From Rikenella microfusus (GTDB taxonomy: Bacteria; Bacteroidota; Bacteroidia; Bacteroidales; DYQK01), in NCBI GenBank assembly GCA_020719385.1, contig DYQK01000026.1:1-35241 (forward strand): 35,241 nt of DNA, written 5' to 3'. The position numbers and the translations under genes were made by a program. The notes under the pieces are model-generated. The model was not told the origin of the DNA. It worked only from the letters and a program-made list of their open reading frames with translations, and made no database searches. This document shows positions 26,697-35,074 of this stretch, one piece after another. How positions within the stretch are numbered: position 1 is the stretch's first letter; each line of letters starts with the position of its first letter.

Positions 26697-29600
26697 TTAG
26701 GAATTGGTTTTAGATTCGTTTTCAATGTTTTGCGATGGTTTCTTTCTGAAAATCGTTTTTACTTTTGACGGCAAAGTTGATATTTTTCCAAAGAAACTGG
26801 GTTTTTTGATTTTGCGTAAACGGGCAAGCACTTTTTCGTTAAACCGTAATTTCACAAAACGAAATGCTTTTGCAATTTTATTTTCAACACGTTTCACAAT
26901 TTTTTTCACTTTGTCAAAACTGTCGATGAGTTTTTTCAAATGTTCGTAATACAACGGCACATAAAGCGAGATACTGATCAACCAAACTATCACCATGTTG
27001 AACCAGTAGGTGTCGTAAAATCTGCCCAAGAAATGTTTGTATGGAGCATAAAAATGAGTACGAAAATCGAACAGATGGTCGGGTTCGGGAGAAAGATAAA
27101 TTGGTTCAGACTGCTGCACTAAACGGTCTTTGTATTGAACGATTTTATTTTTTTCATAAATCTTCTGCACAATATCGCAAAGTGCCTCGTTGTGATACAT
27201 TTTTCGAAAATCGTTGTAATAACTATTTCCATATTTCTCTTTCCATTTTTTTATTTTGTTTTGTTTTTTTGTATCTGCTTCTTCGAAAATATTTCCATAA
27301 AACTTCTTTAACTCTTCGATGTGTGCTAAAACTTCTTCTGATATTGAATCGTTATAAGTTTTGAGAGTAAGTGCTTGAATCATATCTTCGTCGAGGTAGA
27401 CTTTTTCCTTCTTTTTTCGATTAAACTCGCGTTTTTCTTCACGCAAAAATTCACTTCGGAGCAATGCCAAATTTTCCTCAGCTTCTTTTAACGAAGCAGG
27501 TGTATTTTCTTCGATTAACTGCACGGTTTCTTCTGCTCGCTCTTTAAGTCGACTCATAACTTCGCTTTGTCGTATGTTTGCTACGCTTATCTGTTTTTCG
27601 TAAACATAAAATTCTCTTTCAAATTCGTTGTTTTTAAATTGATAAACCATCAGTGCTTCGTAAATCCATCTTGAGGTCATAAATTCTGCGACAATAGGAA
27701 CTTTTCCAGGAGTAAAGAAAGTACGGTTAATCTTATCGAAACTAAACATTGCTCCGCCCAAGGTCATTTGCGGAATAATTAACAACGGGATTAATATATA
27801 TATAGTAACCGCAGAGTTAAATGTTGCCGAAATATTGAGTCCCATCATATTTGAAAAGACGAAAGTTGAGAAAAGGGCAAACCAATAAACAAACATTACA
27901 TCTTTGACGCCCAAAATTATATTTCCGACAATGATGAATAAAAACGCTTGCAGTGCGGAGATAATAAGTAAAATAACAATTTTTGACATCAAATAACTTG
28001 ACCTGCTGAGGTTTAGGAATTTCTCTCGTTTAAGAATTTTTCTGTCTCTAAAAATTTCTTCTGCGCTGACGGTTAAACCTAAAAACAACGCAACAACGAT
28101 GCACATAAAAATATACGGCGGAATATTTTCGTTTTCACGGAAAATATAAAAATCAGAATTTGGGTCGGCGATATAACGAACGAGAAAAGTTAAAATAAAA
28201 GCCATCAAGGGTGCCTCAAACATGTTCAAAATTATATATTGCGTATTGCTAATTTTCGAGAAGAAATCTCGAAGAAGGTAAATTTTGAATTGTCTGAACC
28301 AATTTGGAATATTGAGGTTTCGCGGAGGCGTATCGCTGATGTCCTCCATCATTTCTACTTTGATATTTTTCTGAAAATGTTCTTCCCATTTTACAGGAGA
28401 CGTTTTTCGATTTCCTGTATATTTCCCAAATTCGTCAACAACTTGCGATTCAACAATATTGAAAATCAATTCGGGGTTAACATTTCCGCACGTGGGACAT
28501 TCGCCTGCGTCGCTGTTGATTTGGTTATCAATTTTTTTGAAATACATTACTCCTTCTACAGGGTTTCCATAATAAACCATGTAGCCGCCTGTGTCGAGAA
28601 TAATCATTTTGTCGAACATTTTATAAATGTCCGAAGAGGGTTGGTGAATAACAACGAAAATAAGTTTTCCTTTCAAAGTTAGCTCACGCAGAAGGTCCAT
28701 AACATTTTCGGAGTCTCGCGAGGAGAGTCCTGATGTTGGTTCGTCAACGAACAAAATCGATGGTTCTCGAATCAATTCTAAGGCAATATTGAGTCTTTTT
28801 CGTTGTCCGCCGCTAATCATTTTATTCATTGGTGACCCAACTTTGAGATTTTTTCTCTCAAAAAGACCTAAACTTTGCAAAGTTCGATGAACCAGTTCGA
28901 CAATTTCTTGTTCGTTTTTATTTTTAAAACATAATTTTGCGTTATAATAGAGATTTTCAAAGACGGTTAACTCTTCTATGAGCAAATCGTCTTGCGGAAT
29001 ATAGCCGATGACACCTTCGAGTTCTTTTCTGTTGGTGTGCATATTTATTCCGTTGATGAGTACCTCGCCTGATGTTGGAGAAGCTATTCCCGAAAGTAAA
29101 TTCAATAATGTAGTTTTTCCTGCACCGCTGGCTCCCATTATGCCGATGAGTTTTGCCTGACTTTCTGAAAACGTAATATTTCGAAGTCCGATGCCGCCTG
29201 TTGGAAAAACGTAACCCACATTTTTAACGTTAAACGAGATTCTGGTGAAACTTTTGTCTGCCATAAAATTAGAAACCACATCGCTGTAATAGATTGGTTT
29301 TCCTTTTGGCAATTTAATGGTACTTCCGTTGGCAAACAAATAGATTCGTTTACTTGAAACGCCGAGACCGTTGAGAAAAATATCTTGCTTTCCTGTGTAT
29401 CGCAAGAAATACAATTCTGAAGATTTTATTTGGAGAATCAAAATACTTCCATCCAAAGATTCTGTGCGAATAGTATGTGTCTCGCCCAGTTCAATACTTT
29501 TGTCATTGATAACTAAGATGTCAGGATTACTGATGTTTGTAATTTCATCTTGAGTGACAAATGCGTCTGTACTTTTAAACTCGTCTTTGGAAATATTAAA

Positions 29601-29990
29601 AACGTCAGCAACTGTATTGATAATTGCCATACGTTGGTCGGTAAACTTTCTGTCGGCATTTACAAGTTCAAAAACGCGTACCAAAACGACAATTTTTTGC
29701 TTTTGGTTCAATGTTTTATTGATTTTCTTGCAAATTCCAAGCACTTTTACCGAATCTTTTACCGAAGTGAGTTTCGATCTTTTTCTGCCTGACGCTTCTC
29801 CTTCGTCTTCTTTTTTTGCCTCTTGCACCTTCTCGTCAAAGAGTTTCATATACTCTTCAACCGTTTCGGCACTAAGTTGGGTGGCAAGAAAATTTTTGAC
29901 ATACTCATATTCGGTTGCCTCGGCTCCTTCGTCCTGTTTTGCGATGATAGCGAATAATTGCATCAACGCCTTAAGAATCTCTTCACTCAT
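26697..29990 (-). CDS. ABCG-type exporter with N-terminal TerB-like domain
   Basis: A protein of 1097 aa. Residues about 1-140 are helical and TerB-like; about 150-245 form a beta-rich, possibly FHA-like segment. The nucleotide-binding domain has Walker A GASGAGKTT (286-294), signature ISGGQRKR (392-399), Walker B ILFVDE (412-417) and switch VIHQPSS. C498 and C501 form a CPTCG knuckle in the linker. An ABC-2 membrane domain of about six helices follows. Between its last two helices there is a large extracytoplasmic, coiled-coil-rich insertion (about 760-960), and the tail is strongly basic. It is a half-transporter in ABCG order (NBD then TM) and should dimerise. Third gene of the Sia-type operon. 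Confidence 0.88.
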   Translation of the reverse strand: MSEEILKALMQLFAIIAKQDEGAEATEYEYVKNFLATQLSAETVEEYMKLFDEKVQEAKKEDEGEASGRKRSKLTSVKDSVKVLGICKKINKTLNQKQKIVVLVRVFELVNADRKFTDQRMAIINTVADVFNISKDEFKSTDAFVTQDEITNISNPDILVINDKSIELGETHTIRTESLDGSILILQIKSSELYFLRYTGKQDIFLNGLGVSSKRIYLFANGSTIKLPKGKPIYYSDVVSNFMADKSFTRISFNVKNVGYVFPTGGIGLRNITFSESQAKLIGIMGASGAGKTTLLNLLSGIASPTSGEVLINGINMHTNRKELEGVIGYIPQDDLLIEELTVFENLYYNAKLCFKNKNEQEIVELVHRTLQSLGLFERKNLKVGSPMNKMISGGQRKRLNIALELIREPSILFVDEPTSGLSSRDSENVMDLLRELTLKGKLIFVVIHQPSSDIYKMFDKMIILDTGGYMVYYGNPVEGVMYFKKIDNQINSDAGECPTCGNVNPELIFNIVESQVVDEFGKYTGNRKTSPVKWEEHFQKNIKVEMMEDISDTPPRNLNIPNWFRQFKIYLLRDFFSKISNTQYIILNMFEAPLMAFILTFLVRYIADPNSDFYIFRENENIPPYIFMCIVVALFLGLTVSAEEIFRDRKILKREKFLNLSRSSYLMSKIVILLIISALQAFLFIIVGNIILGVKDVMFVYWFALFSTFVFSNMMGLNISATFNSAVTIYILIPLLIIPQMTLGGAMFSFDKINRTFFTPGKVPIVAEFMTSRWIYEALMVYQFKNNEFEREFYVYEKQISVANIRQSEVMSRLKERAEETVQLIEENTPASLKEAEENLALLRSEFLREEKREFNRKKKEKVYLDEDMIQALTLKTYNDSISEEVLAHIEELKKFYGNIFEEADTKKQNKIKKWKEKYGNSYYNDFRKMYHNEALCDIVQKIYEKNKIVQYKDRLVQQSEPIYLSPEPDHLFDFRTHFYAPYKHFLGRFYDTYWFNMVIVWLISISLYVPLYYEHLKKLIDSFDKVKKIVKRVENKIAKAFRFVKLRFNEKVLARLRKIKKPSFFGKISTLPSKVKTIFRKKPSQNIENESKTNS

Positions 29991-30076
29991 TTATTTTCGG
30001 GTTTTTTTGAGCAAAAAATATCTCTTTGCTTCGTGAAAACAAAACCTAACTTTTGGAAAAATGGAAAGTTATAAAA

Positions 30077-30466
30077 CTATCCCACGGTATAACTGACTTG
30101 TTCAAAGGGAACTTCAACAATATCGGCGTATTCCTCTCCTGCTTCTTCCATATCTTCGTCGTCATCGGGATAATGCCATCGCACCAATACGTCGTGACCG
30201 TTGTCGTGCATTTCTTCGAGTTTTAACAAAACATCGAGCAATAATTTTGACGAAGCAGTGTTAAAATATTCCAGTTTGAAATTGAAAATTGTCTTTTTAT
30301 TCGGGTTTTCGGCATACGCATCTAACCATTCCAAAATAGGGTCATAAAAAGCTGCTACGTCTTCAGGCAAAGAACGCCCTGAAATTTCAAAAGTTCCTTC
30401 GCCTTCGGTATTAAGAATGACCATTGGAGTATCATCTGTACCCTTAATTTTGATTGCTTGTGGCAT
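30077..30466 (-). CDS. siaC: SiaC-family regulatory phosphoprotein (DUF1987)
   Basis: A protein of 129 aa. The sequence YFNTASSKLLLDVL carries T70 at the position of the Thr (T68) that SiaB phosphorylates in Pseudomonas aeruginosa SiaC. The STAS-like fold, DPILEWLDAYAE segment and the acidic DDDEDMEEAGEEY tail fit the family. In Pseudomonas, SiaC switches between the SiaB kinase and the diguanylate cyclase SiaD. Here no SiaA phosphatase or SiaD is seen, and the gene lies between a SiaB-type kinase and an ABC exporter. Confidence 0.9.
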   Translation of the reverse strand: MPQAIKIKGTDDTPMVILNTEGEGTFEISGRSLPEDVAAFYDPILEWLDAYAENPNKKTIFNFKLEYFNTASSKLLLDVLLKLEEMHDNGHDVLVRWHYPDDDEDMEEAGEEYADIVEVPFEQVSYTVG

Positions 30467-30516
30467 AATTCTTTAGTTTTATATGGATTGAGTCCTGTTT
30501 TTTTACTGTGCTTTAT

Positions 30517-30540
30517 TTTACCTAAAATAATTTAGGTAAA
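30517..30540 (-). promoter_or_regulatory. hairpin between siaB and siaC
   Basis: A perfect 10-bp AT-rich stem (30517-30526 with 30531-30540) encloses a 4-nt loop, 15 nt after siaB. No T run follows on the minus strand, so it is more likely an mRNA processing or partial-attenuation hairpin than a full terminator. Confidence 0.5.
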
Positions 30541-30555
30541 TTGATTTTTTTAATG

Positions 30556-31164
30556 TTATTCCTTCACTCGAGGAATTGTTGATGTTAATACAAAAAAAGA
30601 TTTCGTTTCGTCGACAGGCAAAAAACAAAAAATTAACTTTTCACCTGTTTTTCGTGCAATATCAATAAATCCGAGTCCTGCTCCACCGCGATCTGAGAGA
30701 CGTCCTTCTTTCATCTGCTGTTTATAAAGTTTATTCAGTCCCTCCTTGTCTAAGGAATTAATGTTCTCAAGCATTTTCTGTAATTCCTCGACTTTATCAT
30801 TTGGAATAGTGTTTCCTGTGGTAACATTATACTCAGATTCACCTTTGCTAATCATAAAGATGCCGCGACCGTCCTTAGAGGTAACAATATGATGACGATT
30901 CTCGGCATGCTTACTGATGTTTTGTAAACATTCGACCATTACGTGAAAAACCTTTTTCTGTACCGAGGCATAATCTTCTTCTTTTGCCATGTTATTTTCT
31001 GTCAGGGAAGTGAATGCTTTGGTTATCTGGTGAGTAATTTCACCTTCATACGCCAAATGAATCTTATTCCGCTTCATCCTGACATAAAACTCATAGACAA
31101 AATCAAGCGATTCTTTGTCGGAAGTAATTTCTTGTACTTCGGTTTTGGGTTCCAGGTCAGTCAT
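30556..31164 (-). CDS. siaB: SiaB-family serine/threonine kinase (GHKL-type)
   Basis: A protein of 202 aa from ATG 31164. A TTG at 31236 would add 24 residues with no support. It has a GHKL ATPase-like N-box ECLQNISKHAE (N82) and a G-box DRGGAGLGFIDIARKTG (158-174). This is the layout of SiaB/DUF6272 kinases, which phosphorylate SiaC. The SiaC gene follows after 89 nt. A long leader of about 185 nt separates the likely promoter and the start. Confidence 0.85.
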   Translation of the reverse strand: MTDLEPKTEVQEITSDKESLDFVYEFYVRMKRNKIHLAYEGEITHQITKAFTSLTENNMAKEEDYASVQKKVFHVMVECLQNISKHAENRHHIVTSKDGRGIFMISKGESEYNVTTGNTIPNDKVEELQKMLENINSLDKEGLNKLYKQQMKEGRLSDRGGAGLGFIDIARKTGEKLIFCFLPVDETKSFFVLTSTIPRVKE

Positions 31165-31343
31165 AACCTCTGTTTTCGATAAATTTAACACTTCTTTTTT
31201 CAGAAAAACATTAAAAATACGTTTAATATTTTGCAAATATTTTTCAGAATAAAATTTTTAAATAATTTTTTCTATATTTCTTAACTTTTTTAATCTCTAA
31301 AATAACCGAATTCTGTAAAGTTTTATTCACTTAATTTGCGAAA

Positions 31344-31358
31344 TTGTAACCGTTACAA
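31344..31358. promoter_or_regulatory. operator-like palindrome TTGTAACcGTTACAA
   Basis: A perfect 7-bp dyad around a central C. It overlaps the -7 box of the siaB promoter, so a bound regulator would block initiation. The shape resembles operators of dimeric helix-turn-helix repressors. No such regulator is encoded in the window. Confidence 0.5.
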
Positions 31359-31387
31359 ATTTATATATTTTTTTTCAAAAAAACAAA
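31356..31387 (-). promoter_or_regulatory. promoter of the siaB operon
   Basis: On the minus strand TTTG (31387-31384), a 20-nt spacer, then TAAATTTG (31363-31356). Confidence 0.65.
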
Positions 31388-31499
31388 CTTTCACTAATAT
31401 TTTTATCATTTTTTTTTATTTTCTTAATTTTCAACGCAAATATCGTTCAAATTTTTATTTAAACCAAATTTTTTAACAAAAATTTTTTCATTTTCTTTT

Positions 31500-31534
31500 G
31501 GGGCAAAGTTAATTCGAAAATTTAATTTTTCAAA
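31500..31534 (-). repeat. 35-bp promoter repeat, copy A
   Basis: Matches 32398-32432 at 34 of 35 positions. On the minus strand it is a complete promoter: TTTG (31534-31531), a 19-nt spacer and TAACTTTG (31511-31504). It lies just downstream of the orphan methyltransferase and points towards siaB. Confidence 0.85.
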
Positions 31535-31544
31535 CTAAAAATGA

Positions 31545-32382
31545 TTATTCTATATTAGAAATTGCAAATAATTCTGTTTGGTCGAAATATTCAGAAAATC
31601 TTTGTCTTATAAACATAGAATATTCCTGATAAATCTCAAAACCAACTGCTTTTCGTTGCAAAAGATTCGCTGCCACAAGCGTTGTTCCTGTTCCTGCAAA
31701 CGGATATAAAACCGTTTCTTTGTGAAAAGAATAAATTTTTATCAAACGTTTCGGCAATTCTAACGGAAAAGACGCAGGATGTGGAGAATTTCTGTCAGGC
31801 TCAAAAAATCCAAATTCCTTTCGTATATTTCATCCATTCTTCTTTGCTCACCTTCGACAACTCTTTGTCTTGCGGATTAACTCGATTCAAAAGTTTACCG
31901 TCTTTTTTAAAAATTAAAATATTCTCAAAAATACTATCTAAAATCTTGGGATTTGGCGGATAAGGGTAAGAACCAAATAAGGGTTTCCCTTTCAATGCTC
32001 CGTTATTCGCATTGCCCTTGACCCAAATTATCTCATCAAAAAATGTATAACCAAGCGATAACATTAAATTTGTGACATCAGCAACTATCGGATATAAAAA
32101 ACTTTTCCCCTCAATATCTTTACGAGATTTCATATTTGTAATGTTGATGCAAACTTTTCCATCAGGAATTAATGCTCGAAAACATTCTCGAAAAACATTT
32201 TTTAAATTGTCTAAATATTCAGAATATTGCTTTTCTGTGCCGATTCCGATATTTCCATATTCTATATAATTAAAATATGGAGGCGAGGTTACGACCAAAG
32301 CAACCGAATCGTTTTTAATTTTCCCCATATTTTGCGAATCTTCAAAATAAATGAGAGAATCCTGAATTTGAAACCTGCACAT
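31545..32382 (-). pseudogene. orphan beta-class DNA methyltransferase, frameshifted
   Basis: ATG 32382 opens a 193-codon frame with motif IV TSPPYFNYIEYG; the frame ends in a stop at 31801. Dropping one base from the A6 run (31803-31808) restores the family's next segment, NSPHPASFPLELPKRLI, and continues to motif I YPFAGTGTT and the end at 31545, 278 aa in all. The order IV then I marks the beta class of N4-cytosine/N6-adenine methyltransferases. The Asp that usually precedes PF in motif I is Tyr. No restriction gene adjoins it. It may be a pseudogene, a phase-variable gene or a sequencing error. Confidence 0.85.
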
Positions 32383-32397
32383 AACATTTTTTATTTG

Positions 32398-32432
32398 GGG
32401 GCAAAGTTAATTCGAATATTTAATTTTTCAAA
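32398..32432 (-). repeat. 35-bp promoter repeat, copy B, driving the methyltransferase
   Basis: On the minus strand TTTG (32432-32429), a 19-nt spacer and TAACTTTG (32409-32402), 20 nt before the methyltransferase ATG. The one mismatch to copy A is at 32417. Confidence 0.85.
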
Positions 32433-32460
32433 TTTAATTCTTTTTTTTCGAAAAAATTAT

Positions 32461-32468
32461 TAATTTTG
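32461..32468 (+). promoter_or_regulatory. -7 element for the LysM/binding-protein gene
   Basis: TAATTTTG lies 22 nt before ATG 32490. A TTG at 32466 overlaps it and is not the start. Confidence 0.5.
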
Positions 32469-32489
32469 CAAAATTTTATTACAAAAACT

Positions 32490-34367
32490 ATGAAAAAAAT
32501 TGTCTTATTCTTGAGTTTTTTTGTATTTGTGTGTGAAATTTCTGCAGCACAAGTCGGAATTGCCGCAAAATCGGGCAACGACGCAGTCTTGCTTTTTGGT
32601 AAAAAATATTATTTTCACACCGTCAAAAAAGGCGAAACGCTTTTGATTATTAGCAATATTTACAATATCTCGCAAAAAGAAATTGTCTTTGCGAATCGGG
32701 AAATTATTAATTCCATAAAAGAAGGAATGGTTTTGAAAATCCCTGTCATCGATGGGCAAAATGCCACGCGAGACGAAATGAATCGCACTAAACGATACAC
32801 ACATTTCACCATTCCAAAAGGGCAAACTTTATATGACGTTTCGAAAAAATTTAACATCAGCGTTGAGGAAATGTTGAGAGAAAATCCCGAACTTCGAAGC
32901 AATCATATTGAAGGGAAAAAAATTAAAATTCCAATTTACGCTCCAAAAGGTTTAAAACGCGAGGATTCAAATTTTTATTATCACTCCGTAGAGTCGCAGC
33001 AAACACTTTTCTCTATTGCGCGGCAATATGCGATGGATATGAAAGACATTTTGCGTTATAATCCTGAGGTGAAAAAAGGGTTAAAATCGGGACAAACATT
33101 GAAAATTCCTAAGATTAAATCCGATACTTACGTTTTAACTATTGGTTCGGATGGAAAATTGATTCCTGTTATTTCGCCCTTATTTCTCCGAGATTCTACC
33201 GTGCCGCCTTGCGACCAATTCCGTTACGACTCGAAAATAGTTTTTCAAATAGTACTCTTTTTGCCGTTATTTCTCAATGATAATTACAATATTGCCTCAA
33301 GAGATGACTCGGAGAAAGAAAAAAATGATGAACAACATTTTGCTAATAATTCGAAAAAATTTTATGATTTTTACGAAGGTTTACTCTTTGCTCTTGACGA
33401 TTTGCGAAAAGAAGGACTCTCCGTTGACCTTTTAGTTTTTGATACAGAAAAAGACAACGACAAGATTCGAGAAATCTTGCAAAAACCCGAACTCGCAAAA
33501 GTAGATTTAATTATTGGTCCGATTTATTCCAATAATATGAAAATTGCTTCGGAGTTTGCAAAAGAACATAAAATCAATATTATCTCGCCGCTATCTCAAA
33601 ATGATGAGTTGTTGAAAGATAATCCGTTTGTTTTTCAAATTGTGCCGTCAGAGGAAACGCAAATTGAGGAGCAATGTCGATATTTTGCCTCTTTGCCCAA
33701 TAAAAGTATTGTCGTTATTCACAATGGCAGCAAAGAAGAAACCGACAGAGTAGAGATAATGCGAAGGAAATTGGTAAAATCTTTCTCGTCAAACGATTCG
33801 ACTAAGGAAGTGATTTTCAAGGAAATAAATTATAAAACGCAAGGATTTTCAGGTGTTGAAGACGCATTTTCTGTTGGTTTAGACAACATTATTTACATTT
33901 CTTCGACTAACGAGGTTTTTGTAAGCAGTCTTTTGACAAGTTTAAATAAATTGACAAAAACGTATTCCTTGACCGTTTACGGTTCTGAAACGTGGGAAAA
34001 ATTCGAAAATGTCGAGTTTAATTGTTATAAAAATCTCAATGTTCATTATTTTTCGCCTGTTTTTGTGGATTTTAAAAGTCGAAATGTCTATAATTTTGTC
34101 TCAAATTATCGTTTGTTTTACAAAACTGAACCTTCGATGTTTAGTTTTTATGGTTATGATATTTCGTATTATTTTCTGAATGCTTTGCGGCGTTATGGAA
34201 AAAATTTTCAATTTTGTCTCTCGCCCAACGATGTTACTCCGAATCGCGTGGGTTTGCAAACAGAATTTAACTTTCGCAGAGTTGAGGAATTGGGTGGTTT
34301 TGAGAATTTTCATATTTTTGTGGTAAAATATAATGACGAAATGTCTTTGATTCGCGAAAAAAAATAA
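32490..34367 (+). CDS. LysM-repeat protein with periplasmic-binding-protein type 1-like domain
   Basis: A protein of 625 aa from ATG 32490 with a signal peptide (cleavage near SAAQ). Three LysM repeats occupy about residues 40-225 (YYFHTVKKGETLLIISNIY; HFTIPKGQTLYDVSKKF; YYHSVESQQTLFSIARQY). Residues about 250-610 look like a type 1 periplasmic-binding/LivJ-like fold (VDLIIGPIYSNNMKIASEFA, NIISPLSQNDEL, FSFYGYDISYYFLNAL). It should bind peptidoglycan and perhaps a ligand in the periplasm. This architecture is common in Bacteroidales; no transporter gene is linked, so a sensing or structural role is more likely than uptake. Confidence 0.87.
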   Translation: MKKIVLFLSFFVFVCEISAAQVGIAAKSGNDAVLLFGKKYYFHTVKKGETLLIISNIYNISQKEIVFANREIINSIKEGMVLKIPVIDGQNATRDEMNRTKRYTHFTIPKGQTLYDVSKKFNISVEEMLRENPELRSNHIEGKKIKIPIYAPKGLKREDSNFYYHSVESQQTLFSIARQYAMDMKDILRYNPEVKKGLKSGQTLKIPKIKSDTYVLTIGSDGKLIPVISPLFLRDSTVPPCDQFRYDSKIVFQIVLFLPLFLNDNYNIASRDDSEKEKNDEQHFANNSKKFYDFYEGLLFALDDLRKEGLSVDLLVFDTEKDNDKIREILQKPELAKVDLIIGPIYSNNMKIASEFAKEHKINIISPLSQNDELLKDNPFVFQIVPSEETQIEEQCRYFASLPNKSIVVIHNGSKEETDRVEIMRRKLVKSFSSNDSTKEVIFKEINYKTQGFSGVEDAFSVGLDNIIYISSTNEVFVSSLLTSLNKLTKTYSLTVYGSETWEKFENVEFNCYKNLNVHYFSPVFVDFKSRNVYNFVSNYRLFYKTEPSMFSFYGYDISYYFLNALRRYGKNFQFCLSPNDVTPNRVGLQTEFNFRRVEELGGFENFHIFVVKYNDEMSLIREKK

Positions 34368-34406
34368 TTTTTTCGAAAAAAAACCTCAAATTTCGGAAGA
34401 TTTTTG

Positions 34407-34414
34407 TATTTTTG
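34407..34414 (+). promoter_or_regulatory. -7 element for the PD-(D/E)XK-like gene
   Basis: TATTTTTG lies 23 nt before ATG 34438. It overlaps a GTG at 34414 and shows that this GTG is not the start. Confidence 0.55.
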
Positions 34415-34437
34415 TGAAAATTTTTTGTGAAAATAAT

Positions 34438-35025
34438 ATGGAAAAGACGAAAATTTATTTCAACAACTGTGATACAGATTTTTTGAAAGAAGCGTTTTCT
34501 CTCAAAAATGTTGAAAAAAGCGATGTTTTGGAACATTGGCTGTTGCGTTCCTCGCAATGTTCGATTTCTGATTTTGAAAAAACGATGCTCGAATTTTTAC
34601 AAAAATTAATTTTTTTCAAACGTTTAGATTGGAACGAGATTGAACTCAAGGAACAATTTATTGGTCCTTTGATGACGCTTGTTGGTTATAATACCGAAAA
34701 ATTTAGTTGTTTCGCAGAACGCACTATCTCGGCGGCTGTTGGTGAATATTTTTTGACAGGCGAACCCGATATGTTTGTCGCTTGCGGACAGAAAAAGCCC
34801 AAACCTCCGTTTTTTTGTTTTCACGAATATAAACGAATCATTGATAATCAAGGCGACCCCGAAGGGCAAGTGCTTGCAGCAATGTTAGCCGCACAGACTC
34901 TCAATAACAATGAAACGCCGATTTATGGTGTGTACGTTATTGGTTTGCAATGGACTTTTCTTATTTTGGAAAATAAAAATTTTTGCGTTACGCAATCTTG
35001 CATTTTCATCGTTGTCTTCCATTGA
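34438..35025 (+). CDS. PD-(D/E)XK nuclease-like protein, 3' end replaced by an IS remnant
   Basis: A frame of 195 aa. The first part (FLKEAFSL, LEFLQKLIFFKRLDWNEIELKEQFIGPLM) leads into GEPDMFVACG (D111) and FFCFHEYKR (E130, K132), the D...ExK core of PD-(D/E)XK nucleases, then DPEGQVLAAMLAAQTLNN and IYGVYVIGLQWTFLILEN. Relatives are conserved hypothetical proteins, often near restriction genes. From about residue 183 (34984) the frame reads antisense to a decayed IS1-like transposase and ends in an unrelated VTQSCIFIVVFH tail. So the native C-terminus, which in relatives is a short helical segment, is lost. Activity is unknown. Confidence 0.75.
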   Translation: MEKTKIYFNNCDTDFLKEAFSLKNVEKSDVLEHWLLRSSQCSISDFEKTMLEFLQKLIFFKRLDWNEIELKEQFIGPLMTLVGYNTEKFSCFAERTISAAVGEYFLTGEPDMFVACGQKKPKPPFFCFHEYKRIIDNQGDPEGQVLAAMLAAQTLNNNETPIYGVYVIGLQWTFLILENKNFCVTQSCIFIVVFH

Positions 35026-35074
35026 CAAAACCATTCTTTGTGAAGTGTGTGCCGCCACATTTGGGACAAGTCAT
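34988..35074 (-). mobile_element. decayed IS1-like transposase (InsA zinc-ribbon) remnant
   Basis: On the minus strand ATG 35074 starts MTCPKCGGTHFTKNGFVNGR, the zinc-ribbon start of IS1-family InsA. After QR a TGA (35008-35006) replaces the aromatic codon expected before KCK, and KCK is followed by a one-base loss that hides the second half of the ribbon (DC). Homology ends at about 34988, where the nuclease-like gene begins antisense. The element therefore has a stop, a frameshift and a 3' truncation. Its own promoter box TATCTTTG (35105-35098) is intact. The other end of the IS was not located. Confidence 0.8.

Larger units (their letters stand above)
31165..31499. other. 335-nt AT-rich leader/intergenic region upstream of siaB
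   Basis: No open frame of note on either strand. It contains the siaB promoter (31356-31387) and an operator-like palindrome (31344-31358); the rest is poly-A/T tracts. Confidence 0.6.

Noticed and set aside
14368-34385. Frequent TTTTTTCGAAAAAA-type palindromes between genes as operators
   Set aside because: TTCGA strings are common throughout this AT-rich genome, in coding and noncoding DNA, so they are more likely compositional.
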